Of a stretch of 16,119 nucleotides of DNA, positions 7,034 to 15,014 are shown in pieces. The DNA is from Cyclobacteriaceae bacterium. GTDB taxonomy: Bacteria; Bacteroidota; Bacteroidia; Cytophagales; Cyclobacteriaceae. The notes under the pieces were generated by a model. That model made no database searches. It saw only the letters and a program-made list of their open reading frames with translations, and was not told where the DNA came from. Positions within the stretch are counted from its first letter, which is position 1, and each line of letters opens with the position of its first letter. The DNA lies in assembly GCA_028289505.1 (NCBI GenBank), contig JANQPK010000423.1:1-16119 (forward strand). Direction: 5' to 3'. Both the position numbers and the translations under genes were made by a program.

Positions 7034-8653
7034 ATGAGTGTTCTAAACAAGAGTATCTTTGGGAACCTAAGATTTGATATCCCCGCTTCAATAGTAGTAT
7101 TCCTGGTGGCGGTTCCACTTTGTCTGGGAATTGCATTGGCCTCCGGAGCACCATTGTTCTCTGGTATTATTGCAGGTATCGTAGGTGGAATATTAGTAGG
7201 TAGTATCAGTGGATCACCTCTGGGAGTTAGTGGCCCAGCAGCCGGGCTGGCAGTAATTGTGCTGGCGGCGATTAATGAGCTTGGTGCTTTTGAGATCTTC
7301 CTGATGTCAGTGGTAATAGGAGGTATCATTCAGTTGGTTTTAGGTTTTGCCAAAGCTGGAATTATAGGCTACTATTTTCCATCTTCTGTGATTAAAGGGA
7401 TGTTGACCGGGATCGGTATTATCATTATTCTCAAGCAAATACCTCATGCTTTTGGGTATGACAGCGAATATGAAGGTAATATGGCCTTTGCCTCAGGTGA
7501 TGGACACAATACTTTTTCACAACTCTACTATATGCTGGAAGCCATCAGTCCAGGAGCGGTAATCATCACCGTGGTTTCTATGATAATCTTGATCCTGTGG
7601 GAACAGCCCTTTATGAAACGAATCAAAATCTTCCAGGTCATCCAAGGTCCTTTGATCGTGGTAATTGTGGGTATCATTCTCAACACAATCTTTCAAAGTA
7701 TGCCTGACTTTTCACTAAGGCCCAATCAACTGGTAGCGATACCAGTAGCAGATTCGATTAGCGGATTTTTTGCGCAGTTTACCTTCCCTGACTTTAGTCA
7801 GATCGGTAACTCAGCAGTTTGGGTGACCGGTATTACACTTGCGGTTGTGGCTAGTTTGGAAACCCTGTTATGTTTGGAAGCAACTGACAAAATGGATCCC
7901 TTCAAACGAATTTCACCGGCAAATCTAGAACTTAAGGCACAGGGTATTGGGAATATGGTTTCCGGTCTTATTGGAGGTTTACCAGTAACCCAGGTAATTG
8001 TTAGAAGTTCCACCAATATCCAATCTGGTGGTCATACCAAAATGTCCGCAATTCTTCATGGTTTTTGGCTATTGGGATGTGTTATGATAATTCCAGCCTT
8101 GCTCAACCAAATTCCACTAGCCAGTCTGGCCGCAATCCTTTTCCTGGTGGGCTATAAACTGGCCAAACCAGTATTATTTAAACAAATGTACGCCCTGGGC
8201 CGTCGTCATTTTGTGCCATTTATGGTTACTATTTTGGGTATCGTGCTCACTGACTTGCTGGTAGGTATTGCAATCGGATTGGTAGTTGCCATCATGTACA
8301 TTCTTTACAATAATTACAAAAAGCCATTCCTGTTCGAGTCAGATAAGCATTTGAAGGATGAAACCATCCACCTTGAGCTGGCAGAAGATGTCACCTTTAT
8401 CAATAAGGCCAGTATCCTGAGGACTTTGAGTCATATTCCTGATGGATCGAAGGTGATTATCGATGCTTCAAAATCGGTTCATATTGATCAGGATGTAGTG
8501 GAGATCATTGAAGAGTTTGAAACCAATGCGGAGTACCGAGATATTCAATTAGACCTGATTGATTTTCATTCAATAGATCTAAAGGATCAGGCAAAAGCAG
8601 CACAACACGCTATAACCAATAAAAAACGATCCTCTGAAAAAACTTCTGAATGA
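7034..8653 (+). CDS. SulP-family inorganic anion transporter with STAS domain
   Basis: This 539-residue inner-membrane protein belongs to the SulP/SLC26 family, whose members carry sulfate, bicarbonate or other anions. The N-terminal block DIPASIVVFLVAVPLCLGIALASGAP (about 15-40) and SGSPLGVSGPAAGLAVIV (about 59-76) are family hallmarks. The segment GLPVTQVIVRSSTNIQSGG (about 315-333) corresponds to the conserved SulP signature near the transport site. The membrane part ends near residue 427 and is followed by a cytoplasmic STAS domain (about 443-515) and a basic tail. Which anion is carried cannot be decided; relatives in Bacteroidota are often suspected of bicarbonate or sulfate uptake, and no carbonic anhydrase or sulfate gene is next to it here. 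Its stop codon overlaps the start of the FAD lipoprotein gene (ATGA). A TetR gene lies divergently upstream. Confidence 0.92.
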   Translation: MSVLNKSIFGNLRFDIPASIVVFLVAVPLCLGIALASGAPLFSGIIAGIVGGILVGSISGSPLGVSGPAAGLAVIVLAAINELGAFEIFLMSVVIGGIIQLVLGFAKAGIIGYYFPSSVIKGMLTGIGIIIILKQIPHAFGYDSEYEGNMAFASGDGHNTFSQLYYMLEAISPGAVIITVVSMIILILWEQPFMKRIKIFQVIQGPLIVVIVGIILNTIFQSMPDFSLRPNQLVAIPVADSISGFFAQFTFPDFSQIGNSAVWVTGITLAVVASLETLLCLEATDKMDPFKRISPANLELKAQGIGNMVSGLIGGLPVTQVIVRSSTNIQSGGHTKMSAILHGFWLLGCVMIIPALLNQIPLASLAAILFLVGYKLAKPVLFKQMYALGRRHFVPFMVTILGIVLTDLLVGIAIGLVVAIMYILYNNYKKPFLFESDKHLKDETIHLELAEDVTFINKASILRTLSHIPDGSKVIIDASKSVHIDQDVVEIIEEFETNAEYRDIQLDLIDFHSIDLKDQAKAAQHAITNKKRSSEKTSE

Positions 8654-10290
8654 CGGTTTCAGAGTCTATCCGTATCATCGGATTTTTGGGATTCGCTATA
8701 TTATTAAGTTGCCAAGATTCATCTACTGAATCAACCGGACTACACGCGGATATTTGTATCCTTGGTGGTAGTGAGGCTGGATTTACCGCCGCCATTCAAG
8801 CAGCCCGTCTAAATAAGAAAGTAATACTTATTGAACCCACCGGCCACCCGGGAGGAATGATGGTAGAGGGAATTGTAAAGGACATTCGTTTCGGCAGTTC
8901 CGTGGTCATTGGTGGGATCGCTAGAGAGCTTTATACAGCCATCGAAAAGCATTACGGAAGAGAACCAGAGTTCGATCAGTTTGGTTGGTATTCACGTTAT
9001 GAACCATCAGTAGCAGAAGAGATCATTGAAGGGTTTCTGGCTGCGGAGAAAAATATAAATATAATCCGAGGAATGCGGATCCGTGAATCTCAGGGCATTC
9101 ATAAACGCGGGACCACTATTGAACATGCAACCTTGGAAGATGGAACTCAGGTATCTGCTGAAGTATTTATCGACGCTTCCATTGAAGGCCATTTGGTGCA
9201 TTTTGCAGGTATTTCAACCGAGACCAAGCGTGAGGCTAACGCACTATACGGAGAAACCAAAAACGGGATTCAAGTTGACAATCATTATCGACAGTTTGAG
9301 GTCTTGGTAGATCCATACATTATCTCAGGGGATTCAACTAGTGGCTTGATTGCTACCATTCAGCCTGGCTCAATAGGGGAGTATGGAGCACAAGACAAGC
9401 ACGTGCAGGGATTTTGTTTTAGACTGTGTTTAACACGTGAACCATCAAATAGGGTTGCCATCTCCAAACCAAATAATTATCAGCCGGAGACCTATGAGAT
9501 ATACCGTCGCTATCTGGCGGCAGGTGGAACCCTATTTGCGCCGGCAGTAAATCGCCCCAATGGAAAAACAGATCTTGGCAGCTGGCATGATTTATCTGCT
9601 AATCTATACGGAGAGAATTGGATGTACCCCGAGGGTAGCTACCAAACTCAGGATAGTGTGGTCCGGTATCACCGGGACTTTACCATGGGTTTAATCTGGT
9701 TTTTACAAAATGATCCTGGAGTGGACAGTCTCACCCGAGCCAAGTGGGAGGGGTGGGGATTATGCAAGGATGAGTTTACCGACAACCAAGGCTGGCCCAG
9801 GCGTCTTTACATTCGCAGTGCCCGTCGAATGGTATCAGACTATGTAATTACAGAACATCAAACCCGCCGAGACAATAAACAACAAGTGATGGATCCGGTG
9901 GCTATTGCCTGGTGGCCACCAGATACCCACCATGCTCGGAGAATTGTAATGGACGGTTATGCCTATAATGAAGGGTTTGTCTTTGGGGGTGACGACTGGC
10001 GGCCTTTTGGTATTTCCTGGCGTGCTTTAATTCCCAAAGCCCAGGAGTGTAGCAATTTGATTACACCAACTTGTGTATCCTCCAGCTATGTGGCTTATGG
10101 TGCGATCAGAATTTTACCCACATTTATGGTCCTAGGTCAAAGTGCGGGTTTAGCAGCAACAATGGTTGCTGATCGCAATATAGCGGTTCAGGATCTTCTC
10201 TACACAGATCTAATGCATCAGTTATTGCTAGAAAAGCAAATTCTTTCTATTCCTGATAACTGGTTAGAGCTGGTAGAAATGGAGGATTAA
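8650..10290 (+). CDS. FAD-dependent oxidoreductase lipoprotein
   Basis: The 546-residue protein begins with a lipoprotein signal peptide: a hydrophobic stretch (about 8-19) and the lipobox LLSC with the modified cysteine at residue 21. After it comes a Rossmann nucleotide-binding unit, ADICILGGSEAGFTAAIQAA, with the FAD glycines near 39-44 and the acidic residue E62 ending the second strand. GHPGGMMVEGIVKDIRFG and IGGIARELY (about 66-95) are typical of the FAD_oxidored group (PF12831-like). The C-terminal VAYGAIRILPTFMVLGQSAGLAA (about 480-502) is the closing FAD-contact segment. The substrate is unknown. Residue +2 after the cysteine is Gln, not Asp, so outer-membrane targeting is likely; CQDSSTE weakly resembles a surface-export signal. 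The start overlaps the sulP stop by four bases, so translation is probably coupled. A secreted or anchored oxidoreductase linked to an anion transporter is unusual. Confidence 0.88.
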   Translation: MTVSESIRIIGFLGFAILLSCQDSSTESTGLHADICILGGSEAGFTAAIQAARLNKKVILIEPTGHPGGMMVEGIVKDIRFGSSVVIGGIARELYTAIEKHYGREPEFDQFGWYSRYEPSVAEEIIEGFLAAEKNINIIRGMRIRESQGIHKRGTTIEHATLEDGTQVSAEVFIDASIEGHLVHFAGISTETKREANALYGETKNGIQVDNHYRQFEVLVDPYIISGDSTSGLIATIQPGSIGEYGAQDKHVQGFCFRLCLTREPSNRVAISKPNNYQPETYEIYRRYLAAGGTLFAPAVNRPNGKTDLGSWHDLSANLYGENWMYPEGSYQTQDSVVRYHRDFTMGLIWFLQNDPGVDSLTRAKWEGWGLCKDEFTDNQGWPRRLYIRSARRMVSDYVITEHQTRRDNKQQVMDPVAIAWWPPDTHHARRIVMDGYAYNEGFVFGGDDWRPFGISWRALIPKAQECSNLITPTCVSSSYVAYGAIRILPTFMVLGQSAGLAATMVADRNIAVQDLLYTDLMHQLLLEKQILSIPDNWLELVEMED

Positions 10291-10324
10291 ACCCTCAAAT
10301 AATCTCTAAACTTAGCAACCGTGG

Positions 10325-12712
10325 CTAACTACCGCAAGCGATGCATTCATCGGGGTTGTCAAGCGAACACTGCATGTCTGATTGCTTTTGAGCCATTGAC
10401 ATTTCCCCATGGGTAACTTCCTCTGCTTCAGGCTTCTTCAAAGCATCTTTGTCCAGTGTGAACTTGATAGCATCTGTAGCTGCTTTTGATCTCAAGTAAT
10501 ACATTCCGGTCTTCAGACCTTTTTTCCATGCGTAGAAATGCATCGATGTCATTTTACCAAAATTCGGATCTTGAATATGGATATTCATACTCTGACTCTG
10601 GCAAATGTAAGCTCCGCGTTCGGCAGCCATTTCAATAATTACCTTTTGTGATATCTCCCAAACGGTCTTGTAGAGGTCTTTGATGTTCTGTGGAATCTCC
10701 GGGATATGCTGAACCGAACCATTTGCTTCGATCATCCGGTTTTTCATACTATCATTCCAGAGGCCCAATCGGATAAGATCTCTCATCAGATGCTTATTTA
10801 CCACAATGAACTCTCCACTTAGTGTACGTCTGGTGTAGATATTGGAAGTATAAGGCTCAAAGCACTCATTATTACCCAAGATTTGTGAAGTTGAGGCTGT
10901 AGGCATTGGTGCCAACAACAAGGAGTTGCGAACACCATGCTTTTTCACCTCTTTTTTCAGGCTATCCCAGTCCCAGCGACCGGAATTTGGAGTAATACCC
11001 CACATATCAAATTGGAAAATACCCTTGGATACTGGAGAGCCTTTAAAGGTTTCGTAAGCACCCTCAGACTTGGCGAGGTCTTTGGAGGCCGACATAGAGG
11101 CAAAGTAGATGGTTTCAAAAATATCCTGGTTCAGGCCTTTGGCTTCTTCAGAATCAAAGGGCATGCGCAACATGATGAAGGTATCTGCCAATCCCTGAAC
11201 GCCGATGCCGATAGGCCGGTGGCGCATGTTAGACCTTTTGGCCTCTTCTACTGGATAGTAGTTAATGTCAATAACCTTATTGAGGTTTTTGGTAACTACG
11301 TAGGTGATGTCATATAGCTTTTGATGATCAAAAGTGCCATCTTCTGTTACAAACTTTGGCAGTGCAATTGAAGCCAAATTACAAACTGCAACTTCATCTG
11401 GAGAAGTATACTCAATGATTTCGGTACATAGATTACTGGATTTTATGGTACCCAGATTTTTCTGATTTGATTTTTTATTGGCAGCATCCTTATAAAGCAT
11501 ATATGGAGTGCCCGTTTCAATTTGGGCCTCCAATATTTCAAACCATAGATCCTGAGCTTTTATCTGCTTGCGGTATCGTCCTTCCTTTTCATATTTTTCA
11601 TAAAGCCGCTCGAATTCTTCTCCGTAGCATTCGGATAATTCAGGACACTCATTCGGACAAAATAATGACCAGTTTTCGTTTTGTTCTACTCGTTTCATAA
11701 ATAGATCCGGTACCCAAAGCGCATAGAACAAATCACGAGCACGGAGCTCCTCTTTTCCATGATTCTTCTTTAGGTCGAGAAAGGCGAAAATGTCAGCATG
11801 CCATGGTTCCAGATATATGGCAAAACTCCCTTTTCTTTTACCGCCACCCTGGTCGACATATCGAGCGGTCATGTCAAAATTACGAAGCATCGGTACGATA
11901 CCGTTGGAGGTTCCACCGGTGCCCTTGATGTAGGAACCCTTAGCCCTCACATGATGTGCACTCAATCCAATACCTCCCGCTGATTGGGAAATCTTGGCAC
12001 ACTGCTTCAAAGTATCATAAATGCCTTCAATACTGTCTTCCTTCATAGTTAGCAGAAAACAAGAGGATAACTGAGGCTTAGGTGTTCCAGCGTTGAATAG
12101 GGTAGGGGTAGCGTGGGTAAACCATTTTTCAGATAGCAAGTTGTAGGTCTCCACGGCAGCCTCAATATCCTCTCCATGTATCCCGACCGCCACTCTCATA
12201 AGCATGTGTTGAGGCCGCTCCACTATCTTACCGTCGATTTTCATCAGGTAAGATCGCTCAAGGGTCTTAAAACCGAAATAGTCGTAACTGAAGTCGCGGT
12301 CGTAGATGATGGTAGAATCCAAAAGCGCGGCGTTCTTTTTGATGATTCCGTAGATATCTTTTGATACCAAGGGAGCATTCTTACCGGTCTTGGGGTCTAC
12401 ATAAGTGTAAAGTCTTTTCATGGTATTGGAAAAAGACTTACTGGTAACTTTATGCAGATTGGAGATGGCCACCCTGGCGGCTAGTTTAGCGAAGTCAGGA
12501 TGTCTGGTGGTCATAGACGCAGCTGTTTCTGCAGCTAGATTGTCTAATTCCACCGTAGTGACACCATCATAGATACCTGATATAACTTTTTTGGCAATGT
12601 CGACTGGTTCCACATAATTCCTGTCTAGCCCGTAGCAAAGCTTCTCTATCCTGGCTGTTATTTTGTCAAATTTTACGGATTCCCGTCGCCCGTCTCTTTT
12701 TACAACTAACAT
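10325..12712 (-). CDS. nrdA: Ribonucleoside-diphosphate reductase, alpha (large) subunit, class Ia
   Basis: This cytoplasmic subunit reduces ribonucleoside diphosphates to deoxyribonucleotides using a thiyl radical supplied by NrdB. An ATP-cone domain occupies about residues 1-90 (VVKRDGRRESVKFDKI at its start), implying allosteric activity control by ATP and dATP. The catalytic set is complete: C218 in LSSCFLL and C444 in VCNLAS form the substrate-reducing pair, and N427, C429 and E431 in NLCTE are the active-site residues with the thiyl cysteine. GMYYLRS near the C-terminus holds the two tyrosines of the radical path. The tail ends CIACGS, with C790 and C793 to pass electrons from thioredoxin. 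At 795 residues it is full length. It lies 70 bases downstream of nrdB on the same strand and is probably in one mRNA with it. Confidence 0.97.
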   Translation of the reverse strand: MLVVKRDGRRESVKFDKITARIEKLCYGLDRNYVEPVDIAKKVISGIYDGVTTVELDNLAAETAASMTTRHPDFAKLAARVAISNLHKVTSKSFSNTMKRLYTYVDPKTGKNAPLVSKDIYGIIKKNAALLDSTIIYDRDFSYDYFGFKTLERSYLMKIDGKIVERPQHMLMRVAVGIHGEDIEAAVETYNLLSEKWFTHATPTLFNAGTPKPQLSSCFLLTMKEDSIEGIYDTLKQCAKISQSAGGIGLSAHHVRAKGSYIKGTGGTSNGIVPMLRNFDMTARYVDQGGGKRKGSFAIYLEPWHADIFAFLDLKKNHGKEELRARDLFYALWVPDLFMKRVEQNENWSLFCPNECPELSECYGEEFERLYEKYEKEGRYRKQIKAQDLWFEILEAQIETGTPYMLYKDAANKKSNQKNLGTIKSSNLCTEIIEYTSPDEVAVCNLASIALPKFVTEDGTFDHQKLYDITYVVTKNLNKVIDINYYPVEEAKRSNMRHRPIGIGVQGLADTFIMLRMPFDSEEAKGLNQDIFETIYFASMSASKDLAKSEGAYETFKGSPVSKGIFQFDMWGITPNSGRWDWDSLKKEVKKHGVRNSLLLAPMPTASTSQILGNNECFEPYTSNIYTRRTLSGEFIVVNKHLMRDLIRLGLWNDSMKNRMIEANGSVQHIPEIPQNIKDLYKTVWEISQKVIIEMAAERGAYICQSQSMNIHIQDPNFGKMTSMHFYAWKKGLKTGMYYLRSKAATDAIKFTLDKDALKKPEAEEVTHGEMSMAQKQSDMQCSLDNPDECIACGS

Positions 12713-12782
12713 TCGTTTTGCTTAAGTTTTAGTGTTTTTAAATATTCGGTTTATTCCCTGGTCAGATGTTGACGAAGTGATA

Positions 12783-13781
12783 TTAAAAATCTTCGTCCAA
12801 TGAAAACTTAGGAGCCATATTTTCCTCTCCATCAGGTTTTTTCATCACACCTGCTTTTTGGTATTCTCCTACCCGCTTCTCAAAAAAGTTGGTTTTACCC
12901 TGAAGCGATATCATTTCCATAAAATCAAATGGATTGGTGGAGTTATATATTTTCTTATCTATAAGTTCATTGAGCAGTCGATCTGCCACAAACTCGATGT
13001 ACTGGCACATCAGGTCTGCATTCATGCCGATTAAATTAACCGGTAGGGAATCAGTTACGAATTCCTTTTCGATACTAACTGCATCTTCTATAATCTCAAT
13101 AACGGTTTGTTCAGGAAGCTGGTTAATTACGTGCTTGGTGTATAGATGGCAGGCAAAGTCACAATGTAGTCCTTCATCTCGGGATATAAGTTCATTCGAG
13201 AAACTTAAACCAGGCATTAAACCCCGTTTTTTCAGCCAAAAGATAGAACAAAAGCTACCGGAGAAAAATATGCCTTCCACTGCGGCAAATGCAATCAGTC
13301 TTTCTGCAAAACTTCCCTCGTCAATCCACCGCAGTGCCCAGTCTGCTTTCTTTTTCACGCAATCCATAGTCTCGATGGCATTGAATAACCGATCCTTTTC
13401 AGCCCCATCTTTAACATAAGTGTCAATTAGCAGTGAGTAGGTTTCTGAGTGGATATTTTCAATGGCAATTTGGAAGCCATAGAAGAATTTGGCCTCAGTA
13501 TACTGAACTTCAGCCACAAAGTGCTCAGCCAAATTTTCGTTTACAATACCATCGCTAGCTGCAAAAAATGCCAGTACGTGGGTAATGAAATGACGTTCTC
13601 CATCGTTCAGATTCTCCCAGTCAGTTAAATCCTGGCTAAGGTCAATTTCTTCAGCAGTCCAAAAACTGGCTTCTGCCTTTTTATAAAACTGCCAAATGTC
13701 GTCGTGTTCAATGGGAAAAAGTACAAATCGACCCTTATTCTCTTGTAAAAGTGGCTCTTGAAGCCCAGCAATTTCACTCAT
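12783..13781 (-). CDS. nrdB: Ribonucleoside-diphosphate reductase, beta (small) subunit, class Ia
   Basis: This 332-residue ferritin-like protein holds the diiron-tyrosyl radical that starts catalysis in NrdA. All metal ligands and the radical tyrosine can be placed: D47 (TAEEID), E108 and H111 (ENIH), radical Y115, E169 (VEGIFF), and E203 and H206 (RDEGLH). The sequence EASFWTAEEIDLSQD and the block IENIHSETYSLLIDTY are much closer to the eukaryotic R2 type than to E. coli NrdB, as is common in Bacteroidota. The C-terminal tail FSLDEDF matches the peptide that docks onto the large subunit. Because Y115 is present this is a tyrosyl-radical enzyme, not a class Ic (Phe) one. The leader carries a terminator-like hairpin, which suggests regulation of the nrdB-nrdA transcript. 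Confidence 0.97.
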   Translation of the reverse strand: MSEIAGLQEPLLQENKGRFVLFPIEHDDIWQFYKKAEASFWTAEEIDLSQDLTDWENLNDGERHFITHVLAFFAASDGIVNENLAEHFVAEVQYTEAKFFYGFQIAIENIHSETYSLLIDTYVKDGAEKDRLFNAIETMDCVKKKADWALRWIDEGSFAERLIAFAAVEGIFFSGSFCSIFWLKKRGLMPGLSFSNELISRDEGLHCDFACHLYTKHVINQLPEQTVIEIIEDAVSIEKEFVTDSLPVNLIGMNADLMCQYIEFVADRLLNELIDKKIYNSTNPFDFMEMISLQGKTNFFEKRVGEYQKAGVMKKPDGEENMAPKFSLDEDF

Positions 13782-13823
13782 TCGTGGATAGGTTTAATAT
13801 TCAATATTCCTAAAAATTAAGAC

Positions 13824-13869
13824 AAAAAAATTGTAGGATAGACTATTCTAGTCTACTAAATCCTACAAT
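13824..13869 (-). terminator. Terminator-like hairpin in the nrdB leader (possible attenuator)
   Basis: Outer arms ATTGTAGGAT (13830-13839) and ATCCTACAAT (13860-13869) pair over 10 bases. Inner arms AGACTA (13840-13845) and TAGTCT (13849-13854) pair over 6 bases around a TTC loop, with a 5-base bulge (13855-13859). On the minus strand the structure is followed by seven T residues (13830-13824), as in an intrinsic terminator, although the stem is AT-rich. No minus-strand gene lies upstream for it to terminate, while nrdB starts about 40 bases downstream, so premature termination of the nrdBA transcript is a plausible role. An antisense or protective role is possible. Confidence 0.55.
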
Positions 13870-14128
13870 AAAAATTGGTTGATTGCACCAGGTGAAAGGA
13901 CCAAAAATAACCGATGCGATCTCTTACAATATTGCAAAATAGAGAGCAAAAATCAAAGACGATATCCTATGAAATCTATGGATTTTTTATGGAGCCAACT
14001 TGGTTTTCGGAGTATAACTTTTTGTAGATTAATTCCTTGCCATTAACCCATAAAACCAAAACTTGATAATCACAGGGATTAAAAAAATTCTAAATTATTT
14101 TAAGTAGGCCATTATGCTTCGGTGTAGG
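13870..14128. other. Non-coding part of the nrdB-rplU divergent region
   Basis: The nrdB and rplU start codons are divergent and 412 bases apart. Apart from the nrd leader hairpin, the nrdB -7 candidate and the rplU promoter, I see no gene in this stretch. It is AT-rich with several poly-A and poly-T runs and no long open frame with codon-like structure. A weak imperfect hairpin (ATCC...GGAT followed by six T) near 13965-13990 on the plus strand is too short to call. An unannotated small RNA cannot be excluded. Confidence 0.5.
13902..13909 (-). promoter_or_regulatory. Candidate -7 element for nrdB-nrdA
   Basis: TATTTTTG on the minus strand matches TAnnTTTG exactly, upstream of the leader hairpin. 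Transcription from here would give a leader of about 110 bases that includes the hairpin. The nearest TTTG upstream is about 25 bases away, longer than the usual 19-21, so the -33 element is doubtful. Confidence 0.3.
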
Positions 14129-14159
14129 TTTGATAAAAACCATAATTGAGTTATATTTG
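14129..14159 (+). promoter_or_regulatory. Promoter of rplU-rpmA
   Basis: TTTG (14129-14132), a 19-base spacer, then TATATTTG (14152-14159) match the Bacteroidota housekeeping promoter (TTTG, N19-21, TAnnTTTG) at both elements and in spacing. Transcription would start near 14166, giving a leader of about 28 AT-rich bases before rplU. No Shine-Dalgarno motif precedes the ATG, as is usual in this phylum. Confidence 0.78.
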
Positions 14160-14193
14160 CACTCCGTTTTTAAAATCTATTTTATTTAAAAGC

Positions 14194-14508
14194 ATGTACG
14201 CAATAGTAGACATAGGCGGTAAGCAGTTCAAAGTAGCTCAAGATCAGTCGATCTATGTTCCTAAATTGGAGGGAGAGACTGGCGCTTCCGTATCATTTGA
14301 CCAAGTACTGTTGGTGGATAACAATGGCAAGGTCGATGTAGGTACCCCACAAGTGAAGGGTGCAAAAGTTTCAGGAAAGATCCTGGAGCATGTGAAATCA
14401 GAGAAAGTACTGGTGTTCAAGAAAAAACGGCGAAAAGGTTATAAGAACCTGAACGGCCATCGACAGGATTTCACCAGAATTCAAATAGAAGAAATTACTA
14501 GTAAATAA
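14194..14508 (+). CDS. rplU: 50S ribosomal protein L21
   Basis: This 104-residue protein binds 23S rRNA in the large ribosomal subunit. It starts MYAIVDIGGKQFKV, the canonical L21 N-terminus, and contains KVLVFKKKRRKGYKNLNGHRQ (about 73-93), the conserved basic rRNA-binding segment. The frame is open to an ATG at 14146, but that start would precede the predicted -7 element and add 16 residues foreign to L21, so the ATG at 14194 is chosen. Two bases separate its stop from rpmA, the usual L21-L27 pair. Confidence 0.97.
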   Translation: MYAIVDIGGKQFKVAQDQSIYVPKLEGETGASVSFDQVLLVDNNGKVDVGTPQVKGAKVSGKILEHVKSEKVLVFKKKRRKGYKNLNGHRQDFTRIQIEEITSK

Positions 14509-14510
14509 CT

Positions 14511-14762
14511 ATGGCACATAAGAAAGGAGCCGGTAGCTCGCGAAATGGACGTGAATCGGAAAGTAAGAGACTAGGTGTGAAGATATACGGCGGTCAAAGC
14601 GCTATAGCTGGGAACATAATCGTAAGACAAAGAGGTACGGTGCATCATCCGGGGAAAAACGTAGGAATGGGCAGAGACCATACTCTGTATGCATTAACCG
14701 ATGGTACCGTGGTCTTTCGAAAAGGACGCAACAACCGGTCCTTTGTGTCTATCGAAGCCTAA
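14511..14762 (+). CDS. rpmA: 50S ribosomal protein L27
   Basis: This 83-residue protein of the large subunit has an N-terminal tail that reaches the peptidyl-transferase centre. It begins MAHKKGAGSSRNGRESESKRLGVK, the standard bacterial form, so the tail is ready without the proteolytic trimming seen in Firmicutes. GNIIVRQRGTVHHPGKNVGMGRDHTL (about 34-59) is the diagnostic core. It is co-transcribed with rplU (2-base gap) and followed by an intrinsic terminator 20 bases past the stop. Confidence 0.97.
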   Translation: MAHKKGAGSSRNGRESESKRLGVKIYGGQSAIAGNIIVRQRGTVHHPGKNVGMGRDHTLYALTDGTVVFRKGRNNRSFVSIEA

Positions 14763-14783
14763 AGTGTAACAAATGAAATTCTT

Positions 14784-14811
14784 AAGGACTCCCAACCAGG
14801 TGTCCTTTTTT
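14784..14811 (+). terminator. Intrinsic terminator of rplU-rpmA
   Basis: AAGGAC (14784-14789) pairs with GTCCTT (14802-14807) around a 12-base loop and runs into six T residues (14806-14811), just after rpmA. On the minus strand it lacks a T run, so it mainly serves the plus strand. Confidence 0.78.
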
Positions 14812-14833
14812 GTTTGACTATTGCCTGGTCTGG

Positions 14834-14959
14834 CTAAGATTGATCGTCCTTCTTGTCTTTCAAATTCAGTACATCGGTGGTACTCAAACCGATCACCGCT
14901 GACAATATAACAATGGCGATCCATATGAATGCAGTTGCCCCTCCTTCAAGAAATTCCAT
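14834..14959 (-). CDS. 41-residue single-span membrane microprotein
   Basis: An ATG at 14959-14957 opens a frame of 41 residues: a short acidic start (MEFLEGG), one membrane segment (about 8-26, ATAFIWIAIVILSAVIGLS), then a charged tail ending DKKDDQS. The layout suggests a single inner-membrane helix with a soluble charged end. An exact TAnnTTTG motif sits upstream, and the gene fills the space between the rhomboid gene and the rpmA terminator. I do not recognise a family. A longer competing frame on the same strand (14694-14924) has no sensible protein and overlaps rpmA. That it is a gene is inference from composition, position and promoter. Confidence 0.55.
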   Translation of the reverse strand: MEFLEGGATAFIWIAIVILSAVIGLSTTDVLNLKDKKDDQS

Positions 14960-14987
14960 AATCTAATTTTGAATGGTCATAAAGTGG

Positions 14988-14995
14988 CAAATTTA
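14988..14995 (-). promoter_or_regulatory. Candidate -7 element for the 41-residue protein
   Basis: TAAATTTG on the minus strand matches TAnnTTTG exactly, 28 bases before the ATG at 14959. At the 19-base distance the upstream element reads TTAG, a partial match to TTTG, and falls in the end of the rhomboid gene. Confidence 0.38.
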
Positions 14996-15014
14996 ACAGA
15001 TATACCCGGATATT

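Noticed and set aside
10312..10328. Hairpin TTAGC...GCTAA between the FAD lipoprotein gene and nrdA
   Set aside because: Short arms, no T run and it includes the nrdA stop; too weak to call a bidirectional terminator.
12934..13419. 161-residue open frame on the plus strand
   Set aside because: It is antisense to nrdB, which has all metal ligands; the frame has no recognisable domain and is a by-product of the nrdB codons.
14146..14193. Upstream start for rplU
   Set aside because: It would lie before the -7 element of a near-perfect promoter, and L21 begins MYAIVDIGGKQF.
13782..14193. NrdR boxes or a cobalamin riboswitch upstream of nrdB
   Set aside because: No paired palindromes resembling the NrdR consensus and no riboswitch-like conserved core were seen; the enzyme is class Ia and does not need cobalamin.
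14694..14924. 76-residue open frame on the minus strand
   Set aside because: It overlaps the end of rpmA and its terminator and has no protein-like pattern; the 41-residue frame beside it is more convincing.
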